Counted from the stretch's first letter, positions 1 through 8,753 are shown. The stretch is DNA of 64,000 bases from Candidatus Cloacimonadota bacterium (GCA_021108395.1 JAIOQZ010000039.1:62001-126000), one strand, 5' to 3'. Made by a program: numbers and translations. Notes: generated by a model from the letters alone, not told the origin.

Positions 1-1
1 G

Positions 2-181
2 TTGTATCGCGCTGTGGTGTCGCCGTTTCTGTCGCCCTCGTGCCGCTTCACGCCAACCTGCAGCGTCTATGCTGCGCAGGCCTTTCAGAAGTATGGCTTC
101 TTCAAGGCCCTTAAACTGAGTCTTTTTCGGATCATGCGCTGCCACCCCTGGCATCCCGGGGGACATGATCCACTGCCCTGA
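2..181 (+). CDS. yidD: Membrane protein insertion efficiency factor YidD (5' end outside window)
   Basis: Frame 2 is open from the window edge and encodes 59 residues ending in [12 protein letters not shown]. It contains the YidD signatures [14 protein letters not shown] and RCHPWHPGG. YidD is a small membrane-associated protein that assists YidC in inserting inner-membrane proteins. Full-length YidD has about 70-80 residues, so only the first 15 or so are missing. It lies 11 bases upstream of yidC, the classical order (rpmH-rnpA-yidD-yidC) found next to the replication origin of many bacteria. The identification is confident; the partial state is due only to the window boundary. Confidence 0.9.
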   Translation: MYRAVVSPFLSPSCRFTPTCSVYAAQAFQKYGFFKALKLSLFRIMRCHPWHPGGHDPLP

Positions 182-192
182 ACGGAGGAAGC

Positions 193-1821
193 TTGGATAA
201 ACGAACGATTGTCGCGTTTCTGCTGATATTCGTCATCTGGATCGTATTCTCGCAGTTCATATGGAACCCAAACAAACAACAAGCTGCGACCCAACCACGA
301 ACTGAAACCGCACAACCAGCCGTCATTCAACAGCAACAGGCGCCCATCGCCACCCAATTTCAAACACCCCCCGCCCCGCTGTCGCCGGACGAAGCGAGCC
401 TGAGCGAGAATCGCATCGAGCTGTCCAACGACCTGCTACGGCTCACCTTCTCCAACCGTGGCGGCGTCATCACGCAGGCGGTGCTGGCCGACTACACCAC
501 AGCAGACCGCGAAACACCGATTGCTCTGTTGCCCGAAGACGCCTCGATTCTGGGAAGCAATCTCTACACCTCCACAGGGCTGCTTTTGCTACAGGACAGG
601 CTGTGGCGCGATTCCGTATTCACGACTGCCGAGGGCGAGGCTGTTGAATTCAGTATGTGTCTGGCCGACGGACGAACATTGCGCAAGCGTTACACGCTGG
701 GAAGCTCATACAATGTCCGGCTCGACATCACCAGCGATCCGTTCCCCGGTATAAACGGCTATAGTCTGCTCATGCGCAGCGGTATCAACGACACCGAGGA
801 ATACGACAAGTACAAGTCACGCGACTGGAAGGTCAGAGCCCTGGTGAACGGCAAGGTCGAAACGATTGTGCTGCAACAGCTCGAAAAGCTGGGAACAGGC
901 CGCGCCTATCCCATGAGTGGCGATATAAGCTGGGCGGGTGTGCGCTCGAAGTATTTCGGTATTATCGTCGTCCCGGACATCTCGGCCGATATCACCCACG
1001 TCGAGTTCGACGAGCGCAATGGCGGCCCCGCTATGTACATGCTGGCCGCCAACAACCGCACCGACCTGGCGCATACCTATGATGTCTTCTTCGGGCCGCT
1101 GCGCTATAAGCTCATCGAGGAACTTTATCCGTCCACTGGAGCCGACGAAATGGCCGAGGTGGGCGCGAAGATGCTTCGACCCATCAGCAAGTTCTTCTTG
1201 TTTCTATTGAGCAATATCAACAAGGTGATGGGCAATTTTGGAGTGAGCATTATTATCTTTGCGCTGATGCTGAAAATATTGCTCTATCCGCTCACCCACA
1301 AGAGCTTTGAATCTGCCTCGAAAATGCAGAAGATTCAACCGCAGGTGCAGGAAATCCAGCGGAAGTACCGCAAGGATCCTCGCGTGCTTAACGTCGAACT
1401 GAACAAGCTTTACAAAGAAGAAGGGGTCAACCCGATGGGCGGCTGCCTGCCATTGCTGCTTCAGATGCCGTTCCTCTTCGCCCTCTACCCCATTCTGCGC
1501 TACTCCATCGACCTGCGCCAGGAACCGCTCTTCTTCTGGCTCCAGGATCTCTCGGAGCCGGATCCATACTACATTCTGCCAATTCTCATGGGACTGGCCA
1601 TGTTCCTGCAACAGCAGTTCATGACACCCAAGCCCAGCACAGAAAACATGGACGAAAAACAGCGTGCGCAGATTCAAAGTACACGCATGATGGGCTACAT
1701 CATGCCCGTCCTCATGTTCGTCATTTTCATGAATTATCCATCGGGACTGGTGCTCTACTGGTTCGTTTATAACCTGCTGTCCATCGGCCAGCAGCTCATC
1801 ATCCGGCGCAAGCTCGGTTGA
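193..1821 (+). CDS. yidC: Membrane protein insertase YidC
   Basis: This 542-residue inner-membrane insertase/foldase acts alone or with SecYEG to place proteins such as the ATP synthase a and c subunits in the membrane. The start is a TTG with GGAGG about 5 bases upstream; no ATG fits better. An N-terminal membrane anchor (about residues 5-22) is followed by a Q/P-rich linker, then the large periplasmic beta-sandwich domain of Gram-negative YidC (about 60-330), then the conserved core of five membrane helices (about 335-540) with the hydrophilic hairpin SASKMQKIQPQVQEIQRKY and the GGCLPLLLQMP segment. Length matches the Gram-negative type (E. coli 548). The tail is short and basic. It is probably co-transcribed with yidD and jag. 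Confidence 0.96.
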   Translation: MDKRTIVAFLLIFVIWIVFSQFIWNPNKQQAATQPRTETAQPAVIQQQQAPIATQFQTPPAPLSPDEASLSENRIELSNDLLRLTFSNRGGVITQAVLADYTTADRETPIALLPEDASILGSNLYTSTGLLLLQDRLWRDSVFTTAEGEAVEFSMCLADGRTLRKRYTLGSSYNVRLDITSDPFPGINGYSLLMRSGINDTEEYDKYKSRDWKVRALVNGKVETIVLQQLEKLGTGRAYPMSGDISWAGVRSKYFGIIVVPDISADITHVEFDERNGGPAMYMLAANNRTDLAHTYDVFFGPLRYKLIEELYPSTGADEMAEVGAKMLRPISKFFLFLLSNINKVMGNFGVSIIIFALMLKILLYPLTHKSFESASKMQKIQPQVQEIQRKYRKDPRVLNVELNKLYKEEGVNPMGGCLPLLLQMPFLFALYPILRYSIDLRQEPLFFWLQDLSEPDPYYILPILMGLAMFLQQQFMTPKPSTENMDEKQRAQIQSTRMMGYIMPVLMFVIFMNYPSGLVLYWFVYNLLSIGQQLIIRRKLG

Positions 1822-1854
1822 CCAGACCCCTAACGCAAGACGAGGTATATTACG

Positions 1855-2571
1855 ATGAAAGAGATAAAACGCGAAGGCCGCTCCGAATACGAAGTGGTGA
1901 CCGATTTCCGCAAAGAGTACAAGATCGATCAGGTTGACAAGCTCGAGTATGAAATCATCGAGAAGGGTTCCAATGGTTTTTTCAGCCTGTTCGGTACCCG
2001 TCCAACCGTCATCAAATTCTTCCTGCCGGGCGACGGCAGCGAGGGTGTCAGTGGCGTGGCCGACTACATCGAGGGCATCCTCAAGCTCATGGGCGTAAAA
2101 TACACAGACGTCCAGGTGAAAACATCGGGCCGCGAGACCCGCATAAAGATTACCGGCGTGCGCGACAAGGGCTATCTCATTGGCCGCGAGGGCCGCTTGC
2201 TCAACTCGCTGCAACACCTCACCCACCGCATGCTGCTGCAACAGAAGGCCGAGAATCCCAAGGTCGTCATCGATGTGGATAACTATCGCACCAAGCAGCG
2301 CGACAGCTTTCAGAGCCGCATAGAGAAAATCTCCAAAAATGTCCTTGATAGCGGCAGAAGCTTCACTCTCGATTCCATGAATCCGGCAGAGCGCCGCACG
2401 GTGCATCAGTACATCGAGACCCAGAGCAAACTGAAAACCACGACAATTGGCGACGGCCAGAACAAGCGTGTCGTCATCATGCTGGAAAGCGAAAAGGCCC
2501 CACCCGCAAATGCGAACCGTTCCCGTCGTGGCCGCCGAGGCGGTCGCTCTCGCAACAAACAACAGAGTTAA
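1855..2571 (+). CDS. khpB: RNA-binding protein KhpB/Jag (Jag-N, KH, R3H domains)
   Basis: A 238-residue RNA-binding protein of the Jag/SpoIIIJ-associated family, the usual downstream partner of yidC. The N-terminal Jag domain (about 1-50) contains the GFFSLFGTRP motif. A KH domain follows (about 75-150, with GYLIGREGRLLNSLQHL as the nucleic-acid-binding GxxG-like loop), then an R3H domain (about 155-220, with NPAERRTVHQYIE and RRVV-like strand KRVVIMLE). The tail is rich in Arg and Gly (RRGRRGGRSR), suggesting extra RNA contacts. In other bacteria the protein binds many transcripts and affects cell elongation and division. It starts 33 bases after yidC, and a GAGG lies 9 bases before the ATG. 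Confidence 0.93.
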   Translation: MKEIKREGRSEYEVVTDFRKEYKIDQVDKLEYEIIEKGSNGFFSLFGTRPTVIKFFLPGDGSEGVSGVADYIEGILKLMGVKYTDVQVKTSGRETRIKITGVRDKGYLIGREGRLLNSLQHLTHRMLLQQKAENPKVVIDVDNYRTKQRDSFQSRIEKISKNVLDSGRSFTLDSMNPAERRTVHQYIETQSKLKTTTIGDGQNKRVVIMLESEKAPPANANRSRRGRRGGRSRNKQQS

Positions 2572-3346
2572 GCCTCTCAGCGCCGGTTCGTTCCGCACCG
2601 ATGGCGGCGCCACCATGGGCGTGCTGCCGCGAGCGCTGTGGCAGCGGCAATACGATACCGACGCCAGGCACCGGATCGAACTCGAGTTGCGGTTACTGCT
2701 CATCCACAGCGAGGGGCGCAATATCCTCGTTGACACCGGACTGGGCAATCGGCTGGATGACAAAGCGCACAAGATTTATTCGCCCAGCCCCTGGAGTTTG
2801 CTCGACAACTTGAAATCCCTGGGCCTGGGCCGCGATGACATCGACACCGTCGTCCTCACCCACCTGCATCACGATCACGCCGGAGGCATCGTTTCCGACT
2901 TCGGCGACGGTGACGAACTCACCTTCCCGAATGCCGAGCATATTATCCAGCGGCGAGAGTGGAAGATTGCCCGCAACCCAGACACCGTCAATCGCACCGC
3001 TTACAATTACGACCATCACCTGAAACTGCTCGAAGAACGGGGCAACATTCGTTTGCTCAACGGCGACTGCGATCTCACCAGCGAAGTGCGCCTGGTGTTG
3101 TTTGCCGGTCACAGCGAGGGCTTCCAGGCCGTACGCGTTCAGCTCGACGATCTTCTTCTGTGGTATCCAGCCGATCTGCTCGCAAACGCGGCGCACATGC
3201 ACACGGCTGTCGCCTCGGCCTACGATGTTTGCCGACGCGACACCGTGGCCGCCAAGCTGAGTATCCTGACCGAGCTACAGAAAAACGGGGGTTGGCTGAT
3301 CTTCAACCACGACCCCCGTGAAATCGGCGTACGCTATGCACTATAG
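2510..3346 (+). CDS. Metallo-beta-lactamase-fold hydrolase
   Basis: An MBL-fold metal hydrolase with the metal-binding motif HLHHDHAGG, a later GHSEGFQ histidine and the DLL..AHMHTAV segment. The best match by eye is the lactonase/glyoxalase-II-like MBL subfamily whose members begin with a phrase like 'GRFRLDGGAMFGVVPKPLW'; here SAGSFRTDGGATMGVLPRALW. The substrate cannot be told from sequence. The start is uncertain. The conserved domain begins near 2,570, but no ATG lies there, so candidates are ATG 2510 (used here), GTG 2528 or an earlier ATG at 2447. All overlap the Arg/Gly-rich end of jag in another frame, and none has a clear Shine-Dalgarno. Translation is probably coupled to jag. Confidence 0.85.
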   Translation: MRTVPVVAAEAVALATNNRVKPLSAGSFRTDGGATMGVLPRALWQRQYDTDARHRIELELRLLLIHSEGRNILVDTGLGNRLDDKAHKIYSPSPWSLLDNLKSLGLGRDDIDTVVLTHLHHDHAGGIVSDFGDGDELTFPNAEHIIQRREWKIARNPDTVNRTAYNYDHHLKLLEERGNIRLLNGDCDLTSEVRLVLFAGHSEGFQAVRVQLDDLLLWYPADLLANAAHMHTAVASAYDVCRRDTVAAKLSILTELQKNGGWLIFNHDPREIGVRYAL

Positions 3347-3352
3347 CTGTTG

Positions 3353-3471
3353 TTCGCATCCTATGTACAATAGATATTCTTGCGACACAAGGATACGCAG
3401 TATCCGTTAAAGCTTTTTGGTCTTACCTTTTTCTCGAAAAAGGTAAGCGGGGGTAGGAGCAGCGCCCCATC
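3353..3471. repeat. Hairpin-rich intergenic repeat, copy R1
   Basis: First of four related intergenic elements (others at 14183-14304, 20608-20794, 28509-28713). It fills the gap between the convergent metallo-hydrolase and trxB genes. Two perfect hairpins are visible: GGATAC-GCA-GTATCC at 3391-3405 and a 10-bp stem TTACCTTTTT / AAAAAGGTAA with loop CTCG at 3423-3446. Read on the minus strand, 3391-3446 is identical over 56 bases to 20633-20688 in copy R3. The right-hand end (3447-3471) is a decayed version of the terminal arm seen in R3. Function is unknown; placed between convergent genes it could stop transcription from both sides. Confidence 0.8.
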
Positions 3472-4467
3472 TTAGAGCTGCTCCGCGTTCTCCTCGATCC
3501 ATTTCTCGGCAGAAAAGGCCGCGGTAGCGCCGTCGGCCACGGCTGTAACCACCTGCCGTAGCACCTTGTGAACGATGTCTCCGGCGGCATAGATGCCGGG
3601 TGTCTTTGTATGACAGCTCAAGTCGGTGTGAACGAACCCCTGCTCGTCCAGCTCGACGAGTGACTTGACCAGGCCGTTGTTGGGAATGATGCCGACATAG
3701 ATGAACACGCCGTCCACCGCCAGATCAAAGGATTCTTCTTTCACGCGGTTGAACAGACGCAGGTTCTCCACGCGCTCATCGCCCTGTATTTCATGCGGGA
3801 TGGTGTTCCACACGATCTCGATCTTCTCGTTGGCAAAGGCGCGCTGCTGCACCGCGTGCACGGCGCGAAGCTGGTCTCGCCGGTGGATGATGTAAACTTT
3901 TTTGGCGAATTTCGTGAGGAACACCGCTTCCTCGACCGCCGAGTCGCCGCCGCCGATGACCGCCACCACCTTGTCACGATAGAGAGCGCCGTCGCAGGTG
4001 GCGCAGTATGAAACGCCGCGCCCCGTAAGACGCTGCTCGCCGGGCACGTCAAGCTTGCGCGGATGAGCGCCGGCGGCATAGATAATCGCTTTGCAGCAAT
4101 ACCTGCCTTCGTCGGTCTTCACAATCTTGCCCAAGCCATCCAGCTCGATAGATAGCACGTCCTCCTCGCGGAACTCTGTACCGAAACGAGTGGCCTGCTT
4201 CTTCATCAGGTCAATGAGGTCGAAGCCGCTGAGCGCCTCTGGGAAGCCAGGGTAGTTCTCGACCTCGGTCGTCAGCACAATCTGCCCGCCAAACAACGCC
4301 TTCTCGAAAACAACGGTCTTCAGTCCGCCACGCGCCGCGTAGATGGCTGCGCCCAGCCCAGCCGACCCGCCGCCGATGATGACCAGATCATATCGCAGAC
4401 ACTCTTCAGTGTTTGCCGCCACTACTTCGCGGGCCTCTGTTTCTATCGCTTTCACCGGAATCTTCAT
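3472..4467 (-). CDS. trxB: Thioredoxin-disulfide reductase
   Basis: A 331-residue FAD/NADPH flavoprotein that reduces thioredoxin. Visible motifs are the FAD-binding GGGSAG (residues 32-37), the redox-active CATC (Cys155 and Cys158), the NADPH-binding IGGGDSAVEE (171-180) and the C-terminal FAD motif GIYAAGDI. The ATG at 4467 was chosen because GGAGG sits 4 bases upstream; an in-frame upstream start at 4527 has no such site. Compared with short TrxBs it carries about 25 extra residues before the Rossmann fold (MKIPVKAIETEAREVV...), of unknown role. It ends inside the edge of repeat R1. Cytidine deaminase lies upstream on the same strand. Confidence 0.93.
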   Translation of the reverse strand: MKIPVKAIETEAREVVAANTEECLRYDLVIIGGGSAGLGAAIYAARGGLKTVVFEKALFGGQIVLTTEVENYPGFPEALSGFDLIDLMKKQATRFGTEFREEDVLSIELDGLGKIVKTDEGRYCCKAIIYAAGAHPRKLDVPGEQRLTGRGVSYCATCDGALYRDKVVAVIGGGDSAVEEAVFLTKFAKKVYIIHRRDQLRAVHAVQQRAFANEKIEIVWNTIPHEIQGDERVENLRLFNRVKEESFDLAVDGVFIYVGIIPNNGLVKSLVELDEQGFVHTDLSCHTKTPGIYAAGDIVHKVLRQVVTAVADGATAAFSAEKWIEENAEQL

Positions 4468-4559
4468 GCGTCCTCCACAAAACATATTCACGACAGGATA
4501 ATCAATATGGCCAGGTTTGTCCAGCATTATTACATAGCATCAACTTTTGCCCTGCGCTA

Positions 4560-4937
4560 CTACATCTCGAAGCGCAGGGGAAGAAGCTCGGCCAGGGTGG
4601 TCTCGATCTGCTCGGTGGGCGAGGCGATGACCACCTGCATGTCGGCGGCGAACTCGGCCAGCACCTGCCTGCAAGCGCCGCACGGCGAAAACAGCGTCTT
4701 CCCGTCAGCCCACACAGCGAGTCGGCGAAAGCGTGTGTGACCGGCGGCCACAGCCGCAAAGACCGCGTTACGTTCGGCGCAGATGGTAAGCGAGTACGAT
4801 GCGTTCTCGACATTGCAGCCAGTGAACACCTCGCCGGTGTCGGTTTCGAGGGCGGCGCCCACGTGTATTCCTGAATAGGGCGCATAGGCGCGCTCGGCTG
4901 CCTTGCGAGCTTGCTCGACGAGTAGGTTTTTCTCCAT
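4560..4937 (-). CDS. cdd: Cytidine deaminase
   Basis: A 125-residue homotetramer-type enzyme that deaminates cytidine and deoxycytidine to uridine and deoxyuridine in pyrimidine salvage. The zinc and catalytic motif CAERNAV (Cys ligand, Glu proton shuttle) and the second zinc motif PCGACRQ are intact, as are the substrate-binding GCNVENASY residues. The ATG at 4937 is preceded by GAGAGG at a good distance; a TTG four codons upstream is less likely. Length fits the small tetrameric family. It lies 92 bases upstream of trxB on the same strand. Confidence 0.95.
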   Translation of the reverse strand: MEKNLLVEQARKAAERAYAPYSGIHVGAALETDTGEVFTGCNVENASYSLTICAERNAVFAAVAAGHTRFRRLAVWADGKTLFSPCGACRQVLAEFAADMQVVIASPTEQIETTLAELLPLRFEM

Positions 4938-4989
4938 GATACCTCTCAATATTGTTACAGCTTGCTATCACTCAGAGTGATGACAGACC

Positions 4990-5125
4990 TGTTTCAGGAC
5001 GGGACACCCCATCCCCGGCCCTTCCCCTGCATAAGGGAAGGGAGAAAGACATGTCGGCGCAGCATCTTACCCTCCCCTATGTAGGGGAGGGTGGACGCGA
5101 AGCGGCCGGGTGGGGTTCTGAAACA
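4990..5125. repeat. Intergenic inverted-repeat element (R5, unlike R1-R4)
   Basis: A 136-bp palindromic element between cdd and rlmH. Its ends are the inverted pair TGTTTCAG (4990-4997) and CTGAAACA (5118-5125), with further matching arms inside (ACACCCC..CCGGCC against GGCCGGGTGGGG). It contains two strong internal hairpins: CCCTTCCC / GGGAAGGG at 5019-5042 and a perfect 11-bp stem ACCCTCCCCTA / TAGGGGAGGGT with a 2-base loop at 5069-5092. No coding potential is evident. It looks like a non-autonomous palindromic repeat (REP or MITE type). No second copy was seen in the window. Confidence 0.7.
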
Positions 5126-5132
5126 TGTCGCC

Positions 5133-5585
5133 TCAATAGTGATAATGTTTACCATTTATAATACACAATCCCCGATAAATCTGCTCGGCCAGCGCCAGTC
5201 GCACGAGCTGGTGGGTCATGGTGAGGCGCGACAGGCTGATGACCCGTCCGGCACGCTTGCGCAAGCTGTCGTCTACCCCATACACCCCGCCGATAACAAA
5301 CCGTAACTTGGGCGACTGTCGCAGCAACTCGGCAAAAGCGAGGCTGTCTGGCGTGTCGCCGCGCTCGTCCAGCAAGATGGTTTCGACGTCGTTGAAGCAG
5401 CTATCGAGGATGGCGGCCTCGCGCCGCTTCACTTCGTCAATGCTGCCGGCCAGACGCAGGCTCACGTCCTTGCGCTCGATGATGCACAGTGGCCGCCAGC
5501 GACGGATGCGCTTGGCGTATTCTTCTATTCCAGCGATAATAAACTGCTGTTTCGTCTTGCCCAGGCAGACTATCTCGATGGCCAT
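5133..5585 (-). CDS. rlmH: 23S rRNA (pseudouridine1915-N3)-methyltransferase RlmH
   Basis: A 150-residue SPOUT-class methyltransferase that methylates N3 of pseudouridine 1915 in helix 69 of 23S rRNA. The family pattern is complete: LDERGDTPDSLAFAELL, the SAM-binding knot residues FVIGGVYGVDDSLRKRA, and the terminal block LTMTHQLVRLALAEQIYRG...GKHYHY. Length matches the family (about 155). Its ATG directly follows the ptb stop codon, so the two genes are surely co-transcribed. It is the last gene of the minus-strand run before element R5. Confidence 0.96.
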   Translation of the reverse strand: MAIEIVCLGKTKQQFIIAGIEEYAKRIRRWRPLCIIERKDVSLRLAGSIDEVKRREAAILDSCFNDVETILLDERGDTPDSLAFAELLRQSPKLRFVIGGVYGVDDSLRKRAGRVISLSRLTMTHQLVRLALAEQIYRGLCIINGKHYHY

Positions 5586-6482
5586 CTATGCGCAGAGAAT
5601 GCCCAGCAGCATGGACAGCAACTTGGTTTCGGCGGCGTCGGCGCGTGAGGGGATGAGGATGGGCACACGGGCGCCCATAACGACATGCGCCACCCGCCAC
5701 TTACAATAGTAGGTAAGCGCCTTGCCAAAGATGTTGCCGCTCTCGATGTTGGGCACGATGAGGATGTCGGCGCAACCCGCCACCTCGCTCTGTATGCCCT
5801 TGATGCGCGCCGCTTCGGGCGAGATAGCGTTATCGAATGCCAGGGGGCCGTCAACCACGCACCCGCGAATCTGGCCGCGCTGGTTCATCTGCGCCAGCAG
5901 CGCCGCGTCCATCGTGCACTGCATCTTGGGGTTCACCAGTTCCACCGCCGCCAGCAGCGCCACTTTGGGGCATGGATTGTTCATTTTGTGCGCTACGGCC
6001 ACAGCGTTGTTGACAATTGACGCCATGTCTTTTATCTCAGGATAGAGGTTGATGCCGCCGTCACTCATGAGCATGAGCCTGTCGGGCGTTTCATAGACCA
6101 GCACATCGCTGAGCACGTTACCGGTGCGCAGTCCCTTTTCCTTGTCGAGCACGGCGCGCAGGAGGTCGGCTGTGCCGCCCTTGCCCTTGAGAATGAGGTC
6201 GGCGTCGCCGGCGCACACCAGCGCCACGGCTTTGGCGCAGGCGGCACATATGTCGTCGCCGGTGTCGTGGATGGCGAAAGCGTCGGTGAGATCGGGAGCG
6301 TTGTCGCCCAACCAGGCGCGGATGGCGGCTTCGTCGCCGGTGAGCACACAGTCGGCAAAGCTCTCGCGGCGCATCATGACGACGGCTTCGAGAGTTGCGG
6401 GCGACTGCGCCGCGGCCACGGCAACGCGCTTGTTGTCCATATCCTTCACAGCCTGCTTGAGCTGGTCGAACCGAGAAAGCAT
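5586..6482 (-). CDS. ptb: Phosphate butyryltransferase (Ptb family)
   Basis: A 298-residue phosphate acyltransferase of the Ptb/Pta superfamily, which interconverts acyl-CoA and acyl phosphate. The family core is present: ADLILKGKGGTADLLRAVL, GVLSDVLVYETP-like (GNVLSDVLVYETPD), DGGINLYPEI and the IVPNIESGNIFGKAL block typical of Ptb. Ptb normally works with a butyrate kinase to make ATP from acyl-CoA; no kinase is in this window. By sequence alone a preference for butyryl over acetyl or branched acyl groups is an inference. AGGGGG lies 7 bases before the ATG. The sigma factor gene is 14 bases upstream. Confidence 0.88.
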   Translation of the reverse strand: MLSRFDQLKQAVKDMDNKRVAVAAAQSPATLEAVVMMRRESFADCVLTGDEAAIRAWLGDNAPDLTDAFAIHDTGDDICAACAKAVALVCAGDADLILKGKGGTADLLRAVLDKEKGLRTGNVLSDVLVYETPDRLMLMSDGGINLYPEIKDMASIVNNAVAVAHKMNNPCPKVALLAAVELVNPKMQCTMDAALLAQMNQRGQIRGCVVDGPLAFDNAISPEAARIKGIQSEVAGCADILIVPNIESGNIFGKALTYYCKWRVAHVVMGARVPILIPSRADAAETKLLSMLLGILCA

Positions 6483-6496
6483 ACGAAGCCCCCTTG

Positions 6497-7363
6497 CTAC
6501 AAATTTGTATTGATCAGTTGATCGATGTCCTGTTTGTACTCGTCGTAGGTCTCGCTCATGATCTGGCGCAGGGCCTGCTTCTGAATCTGCCGCACACGTT
6601 CACGAGAGAGGCCCAGCTTCTCTGCAATCTCGGCGAAGTTGCAGCCTTCCTCGCCGCTGAGGCCGAAATAGGAGCGAATGATGTAGGCGTCGCGGTCATC
6701 AAGCTGAGTAATCGACTCATCTATCTTGGTCTTCAGCTTATCGCGGAAGTACAGCCGCTTGGGATCGTGCGCGTCTGGATCCTCGATGAACTCGTGGAAT
6801 CGCACCACATCGCTCTTGCTGGTGTAGCTGATGTCGTCGAGCGAAAGCGTGTCGAGCCTTGTGCTCTCGATGTTGTCTATCTCACGGTTCACCAGCTTGG
6901 TCTCACCGGCGATGTCATCGATCGTGGCGCGGTTGCCTGTGCGGTTGAAGATGCGCTCTTTGGCGGCTTTAATCTTGTTGGCGGTGTTTGTCTTGCCCAG
7001 CGGCATACGGATGAGCGAGGTTTTCTCGGCCAGGGCGAACAGGATGCGCTGCTTGATCCACCACACGGCATACGAGATAAGCTTGATGCCCTTGTCGGGG
7101 TCGAACTTCTCGATTGCCTTGATGAGCCCCATGTTGCCCTCGCTGATGAGCTCGGAGAGGGTGAGGCCACGATTCTGGTAGTGCGCCGCGATCTTGACGA
7201 CGAACTTGAGGTTCGAGCGGATAAGCTTCTCGACAGCGGCTTCGTCGCCCTGTTTGGTGCGCACGGCCAGATCATGCTCTTCCTCGCGGGTGAGCGTCTG
7301 GATGCCGGCTATCTCGTTCAGGTATTTCTGTAATGCTTTGTCTTCAAATACGTTTTCGGCCAT
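6497..7363 (-). CDS. RNA polymerase sigma-70 factor, short principal type
   Basis: A 288-residue sigma factor with regions 1.2 (ALQKYLNEIAGIQTLTREEE), 2 (SNLKFVVKIA, ISEGNMGLIKAIEKFDPDKG, SYAVWWIKQRI), 3 and 4 (ITQLDDRDAYIIRSYFGL and the helix-turn-helix FAEIAEKLGLSRERVRQIQKQALRQI). Region 1.1 and the large non-conserved insert of E. coli RpoD are absent. This compact form resembles the primary sigma factor of Bacteroidota (about 287 residues), so it may be the housekeeping factor here, though an RpoS/SigA-paralog role cannot be excluded. It sits between a MerR regulator gene and ptb in one transcription unit. Confidence 0.9.
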   Translation of the reverse strand: MAENVFEDKALQKYLNEIAGIQTLTREEEHDLAVRTKQGDEAAVEKLIRSNLKFVVKIAAHYQNRGLTLSELISEGNMGLIKAIEKFDPDKGIKLISYAVWWIKQRILFALAEKTSLIRMPLGKTNTANKIKAAKERIFNRTGNRATIDDIAGETKLVNREIDNIESTRLDTLSLDDISYTSKSDVVRFHEFIEDPDAHDPKRLYFRDKLKTKIDESITQLDDRDAYIIRSYFGLSGEEGCNFAEIAEKLGLSRERVRQIQKQALRQIMSETYDEYKQDIDQLINTNL

Positions 7364-7386
7364 TTTCGTTCCGTTTCAAAGCCGCG

Positions 7387-7671
7387 TTAACCGCGGTGAT
7401 CCTCGATAAAATCGAGTAGTTCGTCCGGTTGCATATACAGCCGCCTGGCAAGTTCGAGCACCAGGCGCACCCCCGGAAAGTTCATCCCCATCTCCTGGGT
7501 GAGGGTGATGATGAGAATGATGCGTTTCAAATCGGCGTCGTTGAAACGCCGTATATTATGTTCGTTGCGGCGTGGATGCAGCAACCCCACGCGTTCGTAG
7601 GTGCGAATCGTCTGATCGTGAATGCCCACCTTTTTGGCGATTTCTCCAATCGAATATTGCACTTTCTTCAT
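7387..7671 (-). CDS. MerR-family regulator (HspR-like)
   Basis: A 94-residue DNA-binding protein with the MerR winged-helix signature: YSIGEIAKKVGIHDQTIRTYERVGLLHPRR, then NIRRFNDADLKRIILI and a short helix LTQEMGMNFPGVRLVLEL. The IHDQTIRTYERVGL phrase and the short C-terminus resemble HspR-type heat-shock repressors. There is no effector domain or cysteine metal site. The gene begins two bases after the upstream M23 gene and ends 23 bases before the sigma factor gene. An HspR-like role in stress control is suggested by family resemblance only. Confidence 0.85.
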   Translation of the reverse strand: MKKVQYSIGEIAKKVGIHDQTIRTYERVGLLHPRRNEHNIRRFNDADLKRIILIITLTQEMGMNFPGVRLVLELARRLYMQPDELLDFIEDHRG

Positions 7672-7673
7672 GT

Positions 7674-8753
7674 CTATTCCAGCGGCGGCAAAACCTGCTC
7701 AGGGTCAAGCGCCTTGCCCCGCACACGATATTCGAAGTGCAGGTGCGGCCCGGTGCTGTTGCCGGTATTGCCCACTGTGGCGATTGGCTGTCCCCGCGTC
7801 ACGCTGTCGCCCAGACGCGCCAGGTTTGAATCATTGTGAGCGTAAACGGTCATCACGAAATCGTCATGCTCGATTACAATCACATTGCCATAACCTCTCT
7901 GCTGGCCGGAAAACACAACCTTCCCGTCGAGCACAGCGTAAACAGGTTCACCAATTGGCAGGTGGATGTCAATCCCTTTATGAGGTTTTCCGTTCCGCAG
8001 TCCAAACCGTGACGTAATGACGCCGCCGTCTGTGGGACGATGCAGCCCCGGACCGCCGTGAGAGGGCGGCGAAACCGGCCCCGTTGGCCTCGATGGAACT
8101 GTGGCGTCTTCGTTCAGGCGCAGCTTCTGCCCCACATAGATTGTATTGCCGCTGAGATTGTTGAGCGCTTTCAGCTCGTCCACTTTCATGCCGGTGGCGC
8201 GGGCGATGGAATAGAGCGTCTCGCCGCGACTGACGATGTGCGTAGGGGCAGCGCCGGAGGGTGGCGGCGTGTCTGCCGAAGGCGGTGTGACATCGGCAGG
8301 CGCTACCGGCGTGTCTGCGACATGGCCAGGTTCGAGCCAGATTTTCTGGTCCACCTGGATGTCGAATGTGACGAGGCCATTGTACTCCATTATGTCAAAA
8401 ATTGCGAGGTCGTAGTACTTGCTTATGCGATAGACGGTTTCGCCCTTCAGCACAAGGTGAAATCCACCGGCGGGGAGGTCGCGCCGCGTGACGAACTCGC
8501 TGTGTGGTTGCGGGTTGGGGATAAGATAAATCTTTTGGCCGACGAAGATACGGTCGCCACTGAGGTTGTTGTAGAGCTTCAGTTTCTCCACCGGCACGCC
8601 GGCGGCCTGGCTGATTGAGTAGAGCGTCTCGCCGCGCTGGACGATGTGATAGCGGTCTGAGGGCGTGATGTAGGAGGGGTTCACTTGAGCGCAACCGCCT
8701 GCCATGACCTGGAAAAGCAACAGCCAGAAAATGAAGCGTGGCTTAGTAGGCAA
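7674..8753 (-). CDS. LysM-M23 peptidase lipoprotein (NlpD/EnvC-like)
   Basis: An exported cell-wall protein of 359 residues. The TTG at 8753 was chosen because AAGGGG precedes it and because it gives a clean signal peptide ([20 protein letters not shown]) with a possible lipobox cysteine; the lipobox is imperfect (AGGC). Three LysM peptidoglycan-binding repeats follow ([45 protein letters not shown]), then a Pro-rich linker and an M23 domain with [11 protein letters not shown] and HLHFEYR, so the zinc ligands (HxxxD and HxH) look intact and the peptidase may be active. NlpD/EnvC homologs activate or perform septal peptidoglycan cleavage. The gene overlaps the end of acyP by 11 bases. Confidence 0.9.
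   Translation of the reverse strand: MPTKPRFIFWLLLFQVMAGGCAQVNPSYITPSDRYHIVQRGETLYSISQAAGVPVEKLKLYNNLSGDRIFVGQKIYLIPNPQPHSEFVTRRDLPAGGFHLVLKGETVYRISKYYDLAIFDIMEYNGLVTFDIQVDQKIWLEPGHVADTPVAPADVTPPSADTPPPSGAAPTHIVSRGETLYSIARATGMKVDELKALNNLSGNTIYVGQKLRLNEDATVPSRPTGPVSPPSHGGPGLHRPTDGGVITSRFGLRNGKPHKGIDIHLPIGEPVYAVLDGKVVFSGQQRGYGNVIVIEHDDFVMTVYAHNDSNLARLGDSVTRGQPIATVGNTGNSTGPHLHFEYRVRGKALDPEQVLPPLE

Noticed and set aside
1204-2772. Minus-strand frame of 522 codons across yidC, jag and the hydrolase
   Set aside because: It is antisense to three well-identified genes and has no family motif; G+C-rich codon bias often opens such frames.
3423-3446. TTACCTTTTT stem in R1 as a standard rho-independent terminator
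   Set aside because: No T tract follows the 3' arm on either strand; the T run is inside the stem. It may still stop transcription but does not meet the usual pattern.
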